Virus record (IMG/VR): IMGVR_UViG_3300025508_000149
Coordinates: 1-24,339 of that record
DNA: 24,339 nucleotides
From: a virus
Direction: 5' to 3' (one strand)
The position numbers were made by a program, and so were the translations under genes. The notes under the pieces were generated by a model. It saw nothing but the letters and a program-made list of their open reading frames with translations, ran no database searches and was not told the origin of the DNA. Positions 1 through 6,312 of the stretch are shown here, piece after piece (within the stretch, counting starts at the first letter, position 1; each line of letters starts with the position of its first letter).

Positions 1-94
1 GAACCCGTTGATCGAAGCTGACACCGCAGAACGGTCCGCAGCACAAGCGGTCGTAGATAACACACCAGAAGAGGTGTCTTCTTTCGGGGGCTAA
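1..94 (+). CDS. C-terminal fragment of an unknown gene (cut by window edge)
   Basis: An open frame enters from the left edge (first whole codon at base 2) and ends at TAA 92-94, giving about 30 residues ending in EEVSSFGG. It is open across the whole visible stretch, sits on the late-gene strand, and its stop lies one base before the ATG of the next gene, as expected for a co-transcribed late gene. The visible piece is hydrophilic and Ala/Glu-rich and matches no family I recognise. A structural protein is likely from position only. Too little is visible to assign a role. Confidence 0.55.
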   Translation, partial: NPLIEADTAERSAAQAVVDNTPEEVSSFGG

Positions 95-95
95 C

Positions 96-569
96 ATGCT
101 CACATTTGCATTCTATAAAGCTGTTCCCGGAAGATTCGCAGATAAGGTAATACGCCTTAGTAGCGGATCTCAGTACTCACATGTAGAGTTTCTTCTTACA
201 CCACCTTACGCGGGAGAGGCTTTATCCATAAGTGCATCTAAGCGTGATGGTAATAAAGTACGTGAAGCTTCCATTGTACTGAGAGACACTCATTGGGACT
301 ATCTTAGGGTACCGGGAGACTTTGAAGATGCTAGGTTATATGCAAGAAGCCAAGTAGGTACCCCGTACAATATGATAAGTGCAACCCTTTCAATCACTCC
401 TATTAAGAAGAAGATGGGTTCTGGGGTACACTGTAGTTGGTTCATGGGGGACATATGCAATGCAGCGGGATTATACGTGAATGATCCTTGGAGGCTTACA
501 CCCGGCGAGTTGCATCAGTTTCTACAGTCTTCCTGTGGCCTAAACAACACTATATATGATTCTACCTAA
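96..569 (+). CDS. Permuted NlpC/P60-like (YiiX-type) cysteine hydrolase, likely virion-associated
   Basis: This 157-residue protein has the order of conserved elements seen in circularly permuted NlpC/P60 (YiiX/G6R-like) papain-fold enzymes. His29 and Glu31 lie in SQYSHVEF, there is a GTPYN turn near residue 88, then the candidate nucleophile Cys113 in GVHCSWFMGDICNAAGL, and a closing LTPGEL segment near 135. In the family these enzymes cut peptide or amide bonds, often in peptidoglycan. In a phage late operon it could help cross the cell wall or process a virion or lipid substrate. It has no signal peptide or membrane segment. The ATG lies about five bases after a GGGGG run that may serve as ribosome binding site. 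The fold assignment rests on motifs only, and the substrate is unknown. Confidence 0.68.
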   Translation: MLTFAFYKAVPGRFADKVIRLSSGSQYSHVEFLLTPPYAGEALSISASKRDGNKVREASIVLRDTHWDYLRVPGDFEDARLYARSQVGTPYNMISATLSITPIKKKMGSGVHCSWFMGDICNAAGLYVNDPWRLTPGELHQFLQSSCGLNNTIYDST

Positions 570-614
570 ATAGTGTATACTATATGTAATTGTATATCAC
601 GACAAATACATCTA

Positions 615-632
615 CTATGGCTTTAGCCGTAG
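615..632 (+). other. Stem-loop in the leader of the fibrous-protein gene
   Basis: In the 107-base gap between the hydrolase stop and the next GTG start, CTATGGC and GCCGTAG can pair around a TTTA loop: seven pairs, one of them T-G. No T-run follows, so it does not look like an intrinsic terminator. It could be an RNA processing or mRNA stability element ahead of a structural gene. The gap is otherwise AT-rich and shows no convincing -35/-10 pair. Confidence 0.4.
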
Positions 633-676
633 GCATTCCCCCACATAAATAAAATACCCTATGAAGGAGCCTTATT

Positions 677-2221
677 GTGCTTGACCCAAATGATCCTATT
701 GTTCGCGCATACCAAGATAATCTGGGACGCGCTCCTGACGCCGCTGGCTATGCATGGTATTCAAACCAGATACAAAACAATGGGGTGTCGATTGAGACTA
801 TTTCCAGAAACATGGCCCGTGGTGCAGAGGCTAAGGGCGAGCAGGCCGCACCTACTTCTGGGCTGATGAAAATTTATACTCCCCCTCCTGTTGTCCCGAT
901 ACAGCCGACCTACGAAGCTCCTACAATGCCTGTCTGGCAGCCGGAGTCTCAATCCACCCCTACAGACCTAAGTCCTGTATACGGCGCGATTAACAACGCA
1001 TCACAGGGTACACAGCAGGCTATTAGTAGCGCATCACAGGGTACACAGCAGGCTATTGCGGGTGAGGGTAATACTACCCGTAATGCTGTTGATGGTATGC
1101 TTAATAGCCAAACCAATACGCTTAATAGCGGTATGCAGGCCCAAGGCGATGCTACCCGTAACGCGGTGTTCGACACAGGCAATCAGCTTTCTGGCTTCAT
1201 GGGTAGCGGCTTTGATAGCGTTAATAGTAACATGGGCGACTACGCGCAGCAGGCATCACAGGAACGTGCCAACAATATGGCTACGACTTCGGGCCTTATG
1301 TCTGCTAGCCTTGAAAACCAGAATACACTGGCACAGGGACAGCAGAGTGCTGCTAATACCCTGAACACATACTACAACGATCTGGCTACTACTCAGGGTA
1401 CTATTAACGCCAATCTAGGCAGCTTCCAGAACGCCTTTAGCGACTTCAATAATATGTACACAGCTAATAACACAGCCGCTGTACAGAGCCGCTCTGATAT
1501 GCAGACAGGTATGATGAACCAGACAGACCGTCTCCGTGATGAGTTTGGTCGTAGCATGGGTGCCGTACAGCAGGGTCAGGCGGATATCTCCAATAGTATT
1601 GATAGTGCATTTGGAGACGTATCCGGTGACTTCCGTGCAGGCCAAGAAGGTCTTTTGCGGGCTGTTGGTGACGTAGGCCGGGATATTCGTACAGGCCAAG
1701 ATGGTATGTCTTCTGGTATCATGTCTGAGTTTGGTCGTGGTAACAACATGATGCAGGCAGGGCAAGATCGCCTTATGTCTGCTGTCGGCGGTATGTCCAA
1801 TACCATGGATAGCGTGAACGGTACAGTACGCTCAAGCCAGAATGATGTTATGCGCCAGCAAGAGCGTTACCATGCTGAAATGGGAACACGGGTTACACGC
1901 CTGCGCGGTGTGATTGATTCCGCTGTAGCCAACCCCCAGATTGAGACGGGCCTCCGTCGGGATTTCAATGAAATGGGGAAAGCATATGATGCTAATGGTA
2001 ACTTTGTACCTCAGTCGCAAGACCGGGATGGTTCAGTAACTGTACGTGCTTTGGGCCAAGGCGGTAATCTAGATATGCGCAAGTACGACTCCCAAGGAAA
2101 CATCATGGGAGATCACTCAATCAACATGGATGAGCGTACCCGTCAGCTTTCTACTCTGGCATCTGCGTCTGCACAACAGTCCCGTGGTTTCGCTGCTTCC
2201 CCTTTCCAAAGGACATATTAA
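677..2221 (+). CDS. DUF4214-containing, repeat-rich fibrous structural protein
   Basis: A 514-residue protein starting at GTG 677, chosen because AAGGAG (664-669) sits seven bases upstream. Residues about 5-45 (VRAYQDNLGRAPDAAGYAWY and following) resemble the DUF4214 domain, found in many secreted and phage proteins. A Pro-rich linker follows (about 65-100), then some 300 residues of Gln/Asn/Ser/Gly-rich, mostly helical sequence with recurring GQ-anchored units (GQADIS, GQEGLL, GQDGMS, GQDRLM) spaced 22, 18 and 22 residues, consistent with hendecad/heptad coiled coil. A near-perfect 11-residue tandem (ASQGTQQAI) is encoded by a 27-base DNA repeat. This fits a tail fibre, tail appendage or internal rod; I cannot say which. 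Its stop overlaps the endolysin start (TAATG). Confidence 0.65.
   Translation: MLDPNDPIVRAYQDNLGRAPDAAGYAWYSNQIQNNGVSIETISRNMARGAEAKGEQAAPTSGLMKIYTPPPVVPIQPTYEAPTMPVWQPESQSTPTDLSPVYGAINNASQGTQQAISSASQGTQQAIAGEGNTTRNAVDGMLNSQTNTLNSGMQAQGDATRNAVFDTGNQLSGFMGSGFDSVNSNMGDYAQQASQERANNMATTSGLMSASLENQNTLAQGQQSAANTLNTYYNDLATTQGTINANLGSFQNAFSDFNNMYTANNTAAVQSRSDMQTGMMNQTDRLRDEFGRSMGAVQQGQADISNSIDSAFGDVSGDFRAGQEGLLRAVGDVGRDIRTGQDGMSSGIMSEFGRGNNMMQAGQDRLMSAVGGMSNTMDSVNGTVRSSQNDVMRQQERYHAEMGTRVTRLRGVIDSAVANPQIETGLRRDFNEMGKAYDANGNFVPQSQDRDGSVTVRALGQGGNLDMRKYDSQGNIMGDHSINMDERTRQLSTLASASAQQSRGFAASPFQRTY
998..1057 (+). repeat. Tandem 27-base direct repeat, 33-base period
   Basis: The copies at 998-1024 and 1031-1057 are identical over 27 bases, with a six-base spacer, so the period is 33 bases or 11 codons. 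The repeat encodes ASQGTQQAI units at the start of the fibrous region. Identity at the DNA level, including third positions, suggests a recent in-frame duplication or ongoing slippage/recombination that changes rod length. Confidence 0.9.
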
Positions 2222-2964
2222 TGCTCCCAGAACGTATCTCTTCTGTCGGTCTTGATCTAATTAAGAAGTTCGAAGGTTGTCATGATATCCGCAGTGACGG
2301 TATGGTACACTCCTATCGTGATCCTGTGGATGTCTGGACTATTGGATACGGCCACACTAAAGGTGTTAAGTCAGGTCAGTCTATCTCCATGGAGAAGGCA
2401 GAAGAGTTCCTTCTTGAAGATGTTAAAGATGCAGTGTGGGCAGTACGTAAGTTTGTTAAAGTGCCACTCACACAGTATCAGTTTGATGCTCTAGTATCTT
2501 TCACCTTCAATCTGGGTTCCGGTAATCTCCGTGGGTCCACACTATTGCGCATCTTGAATGCGGGACAGTACGATAAGGTTCCTGAGCAGCTAAACCGCTG
2601 GAATAAAGGCAAGGTAAACGGCAAGCTCGTAGAGTTGCGGGGTCTTACACGCCGTAGGTCTGCAGAAGCTGCCTTGTTCATGATGGATACACCTCTGGCA
2701 GGTGACGGTGGTGATCTTATGGTACAGAAGCCCCGTGCAGGCACCCCTACAACAAAGCCTCTGGTTAAAAGCCGTACAATGTGGGGTGCAGGTACTGCAG
2801 GTGTAGGTACAGTCGCTGGTATTATTAATGATACGGCAGGTGAGCTACAAGGCCTTGTATCATACTCTGATACACTCAAGTATGTCTTCCTTGCCCTTAC
2901 AGTGGCGGGTATTGCTCTTGCTGCATATGCACGGTGGGATGATCACAATAAGGCGGTTAAGTGA
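2221..2964 (+). CDS. GH24 endolysin (T4/RrrD-type lysozyme) with C-terminal membrane segment
   Basis: This 247-residue protein cleaves peptidoglycan glycan strands at the end of infection. Residues 1-155 form the lysozyme domain. Glu18 in KKFEG, Asp34 in YRDP and Thr40 in VWTIGYGHT have the spacing of the T4 Glu-Asp-Thr catalytic triad, and LTQYQFDALVSFTFNLG (83-99) is the family's central helix. The enzyme is usually about 150-165 residues, so about 90 are extra. That tail has a Gly/Ala-rich hydrophobic stretch (188-202) and a strong transmembrane helix at about 219-238 (YVFLALTVAGIALAAYA). No N-terminal signal is visible and no separate holin gene is adjacent, so the tail may anchor the enzyme or act holin-like. 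The start overlaps the preceding stop, and the spanins follow directly. Confidence 0.92.
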   Translation: MLPERISSVGLDLIKKFEGCHDIRSDGMVHSYRDPVDVWTIGYGHTKGVKSGQSISMEKAEEFLLEDVKDAVWAVRKFVKVPLTQYQFDALVSFTFNLGSGNLRGSTLLRILNAGQYDKVPEQLNRWNKGKVNGKLVELRGLTRRRSAEAALFMMDTPLAGDGGDLMVQKPRAGTPTTKPLVKSRTMWGAGTAGVGTVAGIINDTAGELQGLVSYSDTLKYVFLALTVAGIALAAYARWDDHNKAVK

Positions 2965-3215
2965 TGCTGTCTTTCATCCGGGAAAAGGTCCAGATGGTTG
3001 TCATTGGCGTCCTTCTGGCTCTTGGTCCTATCCTGTATGTTCTTGGCCTTATGCTTGGCCGCAAGAACGGTAAAGTACGCCAGCTTGAGCAAGAAGCCGA
3101 CAAGCAAAAAAGCATTGCAGATTTTTACAGAGAAATGGATGGTTTTGATGAGGATACTATTCGGCCTCGCAGCCGTGATGATCTCGTTGATAGGCTGCGC
3201 AAAGGCGACTTCTGA
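2964..3215 (+). CDS. i-spanin (Rz-like inner membrane lysis protein)
   Basis: An 83-residue protein with an N-terminal transmembrane helix (about 10-31, VVIGVLLALGPILYVLGLML) followed by a charged, coiled-coil-prone segment (KVRQLEQEADKQKSIADFYREM) and a short polar tail. This is the standard architecture of inner-membrane spanins, which join an outer-membrane lipoprotein partner to fuse the envelope membranes after the wall is cut. It sits directly after the endolysin, with a TGATG overlap favouring ATG 2964 over the GTG at 2961. The lipoprotein partner starts inside its 3' end in another frame, the classical Rz/Rz1 arrangement. The assignment rests on topology and context, since spanins diverge too fast for sequence motifs. 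Confidence 0.82.
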   Translation: MLSFIREKVQMVVIGVLLALGPILYVLGLMLGRKNGKVRQLEQEADKQKSIADFYREMDGFDEDTIRPRSRDDLVDRLRKGDF

Positions 3216-3387
3216 TCTAGAGATCTACTGTCCCAGCGTGTCTCAGTACACACAAGAATTCCAAAACAAATTGGCGGATGAGCTACAGAGCCTACCTTCT
3301 GACACTGCTATATCAGAAGCCCTCACTGACTACATCGTACTGCGCGATAAGATCCGTAAATGTCAGCAGATAGAGGATAAGATATAA
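3148..3387 (+). CDS. o-spanin (Rz1-like outer membrane lipoprotein), overlapping the i-spanin
   Basis: The +1 frame inside the i-spanin encodes MRILFGLAAVMISLIGC, a short lipoprotein signal peptide with lipobox L-I-G-C (Cys17), so the mature protein should be lipidated and sorted to the outer membrane. The 79-residue product continues past the i-spanin stop for 172 bases and has two further Cys residues (in IYCPS and IRKCQQ) that could form disulfides. The same frame is open back to 2998, but a lipoprotein signal must be N-terminal, so ATG 3148 (or ATG 3139, three codons longer) is preferred. The stop overlaps the next ATG as TAATG. Its role would be to pair with the i-spanin across the periplasm and complete lysis. 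Confidence 0.83.
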   Translation: MRILFGLAAVMISLIGCAKATSDLEIYCPSVSQYTQEFQNKLADELQSLPSDTAISEALTDYIVLRDKIRKCQQIEDKI

Positions 3388-5624
3388 TGGCTGGTACAGA
3401 AGGACACGGTGCAGGTGGCACCTCTGGTAACGCTGGTAACTCTGGTGATGGCGGCTCAGGTGGCGGCGGTGGCTTCTTTGGTGGTGGGTCTAGTTCCTCA
3501 TCAAATGACGGCTCAAACGCGGGTTTTAGTAAGGGTGTAGGTAATCCCGGTGCTGTGGCCCCTGTGGGTCGAGGAGGCGTCTCCGTTAATGGTTATGACG
3601 GCAATCGTGGCGTTGTATCGGGCAACGGTATGGATGGTAATGGCTTTGGCCGTACCAATGAGGTGGGCGTATCTACAAACAATCTTGGCGCTCCACAGTA
3701 TGGATATTCTGAAGTAGGGGCCAATTCCGGTCCCGGCTTTAAAGACGATAACAATGATGGTTACTCAGACTTCCATGATGAGAACCCCTCTTCTTCAATC
3801 TCCCCACAACAGTATGCAATACAGAAAGCTGCCAGCCGTGTTCTTGGTATGCTTACGGGCGGTATCATTGGTCTTGCTGGAAGCACAGTAACGGATCTAC
3901 AGGCCCGTGGTATTGTCCCCAGCTTGGGTAATGGAGATTTCAAAGGCCCTCGCTCAGGTGATGATACTGTAGAGCGGGAAGGCCAGAGTGAGATCGACAA
4001 GAAGGTAAATGATGTTCTGAATGACGGTACTCTTTCAGACACTGAAAAAGATGTTCAGGTTACCGAAATTCTCGTAGATGCCCTACAACAGGCTGAAGGT
4101 CAGGAAGCTGCACAGGTTAGTGCTAGCGTAGTGACCCCTATGGTTGATCAGGTGTATGGAAATAGTACCCAGACGCCGGAAGGCATTATGTCAGATCCCT
4201 TCTCTTTGATGGGTATTCCTATGTCTGCCCGTGTACGTCAGATGGACACCAACACAGGTCTCATCCAGAACCCTGTGGTAAATAATCCCTCACTGTACAA
4301 CTACACGGCAGATCAGGCTTCTACGTCCCTAGCTGCGCAGCAGACTGCTAAGAATGCCCAAGGGTATGAGGCGGCTTTAACAGCAGGCCGTATCGCAACG
4401 AATGGACAGGCTAACGCAGTAACAGGTACTGTATCCAATGACGCTATCATCACAGCAGAACAGCTTGATGCTGCAGGTACAGCCACAGGCGTTAACAGTG
4501 ATGGTACTACCAACTACACCGGACAGGCCCTTAATAGATCTGCACAGCAGGGCTTCGGTCAGATCATTGATACAACAACGGTGTCTGGTAAGCTTCTTGC
4601 ACAGGAACTAGGTGAAGGAAACTTCACAGATTCCAAGGCTACAATGCAAGGCCAGTTGGATATTCTGTCTAAGCAGTTTGTAGACCCAACAACCGGAGAG
4701 CCTAAGATCCCTACATGGGCTGCAGGTGTTGCCCGTAATGTATCCCGCATTGCTGCATTCAAAGGTATGACGGGTACAGCCGCTACAGCCGCCATGTCTC
4801 AGGCATTGATGGAAGCAAGTCTTCCTGTAGCACAGCAGGATGCACAGTTCTTCCAAACACTCACAGTAACGAACCTTAATAACCGACAGCAGATGGCAGT
4901 TACAAAGGCTAACGTACTTGCTAAGATGGATATGGCTAACCTTGATAGCCGTATGTCAGCAGCAGTTAACAACTCTAAAGCTTTCTTGCAGATGGATCTA
5001 CAGAACCTGTCCAATGAACAGCAGACAGAGTTGGTTAACACACAGGCGCGTGTACAGTCTATTTTGGAAGATGCTAAATCCACAAACGCTGCACGGCTAT
5101 TCACAGCAGACGCACAGAATGATTTCGCTAAGTTCTACGATCAGTTGGACCAGCAGATCAACATGTTTAACTCTGAACAGCAGAACTCTATGAATCGTTT
5201 CAATGTTGGTGAAACGAATTCTGCCAGCCAATTCAATGCCCAGCTAGAGAACCAGCGTGAACAGTTCTATCAGGAAATGCAGTATAACGTAGATCTGTCT
5301 AATGCCCGCTGGCGTCAGACTGTTGAGGTTACTGAGAACGCACAGCGTTTCCAAGCTGCCCAGATGGATATCATGAACGTAGTAAATATGAGTAAGGAAT
5401 CTCTGAACCGTATGTGGGACAGAGAAGACGCTATTCTTGATTACACATGGAAAACATCTGACAATGCTCTCACCCGTGATATTCAGCGGTACGCTGTTGA
5501 TAAGGAATACGAGCTGGGTAACCGTAAGGCTGATGATTCCGCTGACGCTGCTAAAGGTGCAGGCATCTATGAACTGGTCAAGATAGGCACAGACCTAGCC
5601 AAGAGCTTTGATATCTTTGACTAA
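3387..5624 (+). CDS. Large Gly-rich/coiled-coil structural protein, likely internal virion or tail component
   Basis: A 745-residue protein I cannot name by homology. Residues 1-120 are extremely Gly/Ser/Asn-rich. Residues 119-134 (FKDDNNDGYSDFHDENP) match the Asp-rich calcium-binding pattern of thrombospondin-type-3 or dockerin-like loops. A hydrophobic patch follows at 152-168. The middle is Ala/Thr/Gln-rich, and about 490-715 is a long Gln/Asn-rich predicted helical region with FxxQ and LxxQ spacing. It lies between the lysis cassette and the tail-lysozyme protein, within the late genes, and starts by TAATG coupling to the o-spanin. A virion protein (internal core, ejection or tail-associated) is likely; a head-stabilising protein is an alternative. 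No catalytic motif is visible. Confidence 0.6.
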   Translation: MAGTEGHGAGGTSGNAGNSGDGGSGGGGGFFGGGSSSSSNDGSNAGFSKGVGNPGAVAPVGRGGVSVNGYDGNRGVVSGNGMDGNGFGRTNEVGVSTNNLGAPQYGYSEVGANSGPGFKDDNNDGYSDFHDENPSSSISPQQYAIQKAASRVLGMLTGGIIGLAGSTVTDLQARGIVPSLGNGDFKGPRSGDDTVEREGQSEIDKKVNDVLNDGTLSDTEKDVQVTEILVDALQQAEGQEAAQVSASVVTPMVDQVYGNSTQTPEGIMSDPFSLMGIPMSARVRQMDTNTGLIQNPVVNNPSLYNYTADQASTSLAAQQTAKNAQGYEAALTAGRIATNGQANAVTGTVSNDAIITAEQLDAAGTATGVNSDGTTNYTGQALNRSAQQGFGQIIDTTTVSGKLLAQELGEGNFTDSKATMQGQLDILSKQFVDPTTGEPKIPTWAAGVARNVSRIAAFKGMTGTAATAAMSQALMEASLPVAQQDAQFFQTLTVTNLNNRQQMAVTKANVLAKMDMANLDSRMSAAVNNSKAFLQMDLQNLSNEQQTELVNTQARVQSILEDAKSTNAARLFTADAQNDFAKFYDQLDQQINMFNSEQQNSMNRFNVGETNSASQFNAQLENQREQFYQEMQYNVDLSNARWRQTVEVTENAQRFQAAQMDIMNVVNMSKESLNRMWDREDAILDYTWKTSDNALTRDIQRYAVDKEYELGNRKADDSADAAKGAGIYELVKIGTDLAKSFDIFD

Positions 5625-5639
5625 TTTAAGAGGTACGAT

Positions 5640-5792
5640 ATGAAACTCCGTGACGCTATTAGTAAATCCATCCGTAAGTATTATGATGGTGTACTTCCTG
5701 AGAGAGCTATTGAGGCATCCGATGAGGAATTCATCTGGACGCTTGAGGCATTTGATAAACTGAAAGAGGCCAAGAATGAAAAATCCAAATAA
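5640..5792 (+). CDS. Small conserved-looking hypothetical protein (50 aa)
   Basis: A 50-codon frame from ATG 5640 to TAA 5792 lies in the gap between two larger late genes. It encodes a charged, mostly helical protein (begins MKLRDAISKSIRKYY, ends KLKEAKNEKSK) with a central aromatic patch (EEFIWTLEAF). TAAGAGG upstream of the ATG provides a plausible ribosome binding site. Its last 17 bases overlap the start of the next gene, whose own ribosome binding site (AAAGAGG, 5763-5769) lies inside this frame, implying translational coupling. There is no membrane segment or known domain. The function is unknown; it may be a minor virion component or chaperone of its neighbours. Confidence 0.7.
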   Translation: MKLRDAISKSIRKYYDGVLPERAIEASDEEFIWTLEAFDKLKEAKNEKSK

Positions 5793-6312
5793 GATGGATG
5801 GCCCTATTCCCGGCGAGAACTTCACATCTAATACAAAGAATTATCCATGGCATCGTCCACCGGATATGGCTGACTACGTTGAGATCGTGAATAAGGCGGT
5901 TAATAACCTTCTGGATGATCCTGAGAAGACATCCTTTGCTCTTACTGCCTTGGAGACAGGGGAGAGCATTTTGGATTTTGTCACAGGTACTCTGCGGGTA
6001 GCTGTGGGTGGTGGTAAGATCCCTATTGATATGGCTGTATTGTCTGCTGGCCCTATTGCTAAAGCCATGGAGACATTGGCGGAAATGGCAGAGATTAAGT
6101 ATGATCGTGGCTGGAAGCAAGAGCCTAATATCGTAACACCACAGCGTGTTCGTGCTATTACAGGTATGGATACTTCTGAAGAGGTGGAGAAGACAGCCCC
6201 AATTCCAGAAGAAGAAATGACGGGTATTATGGCACGGGGCAATGGTCCTGCACCAAAAGAAGTACAGTCTGAAATGCTTGGTCAAACAGGCGACGATGAG
6301 GATATGCAGTAA
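5776..6312 (+). CDS. Hypothetical late protein, probably virion-associated (178 aa)
   Basis: The 178-residue product begins with a polar segment containing NYPWHRPPD (about 22-30), a motif I associate with small structural proteins of marine phages without being able to name a family. Residues about 45-110 are helical with a moderately hydrophobic stretch (IDMAVLSAGPIAKAMETLAEMA). The C-terminal 60 residues are acidic and low in hydrophobics (EEEMTGIM, GDDEDMQ). ATG 5776 has AAAGAGG seven bases upstream and overlaps the preceding small gene. The stop overlaps the next start (TAATG). It lies among ejection-type proteins, so a small internal or tail protein is reasonable, but nothing shows an activity. 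Confidence 0.6.
   Translation: MKNPNKMDGPIPGENFTSNTKNYPWHRPPDMADYVEIVNKAVNNLLDDPEKTSFALTALETGESILDFVTGTLRVAVGGGKIPIDMAVLSAGPIAKAMETLAEMAEIKYDRGWKQEPNIVTPQRVRAITGMDTSEEVEKTAPIPEEEMTGIMARGNGPAPKEVQSEMLGQTGDDEDMQ

Noticed and set aside
570-676. tRNA gene or late promoter in the gap ahead of the fibrous-protein gene
   Set aside because: No cloverleaf or T-loop-like sequence is present, and TATACT-like text at 576-581 lacks any -35 at suitable spacing.
2998-3147. N-terminal extension of the o-spanin reading frame back to 2998
   Set aside because: It would bury the lipoprotein signal in the middle of the protein; the lipobox requires a start at 3148 or 3139.
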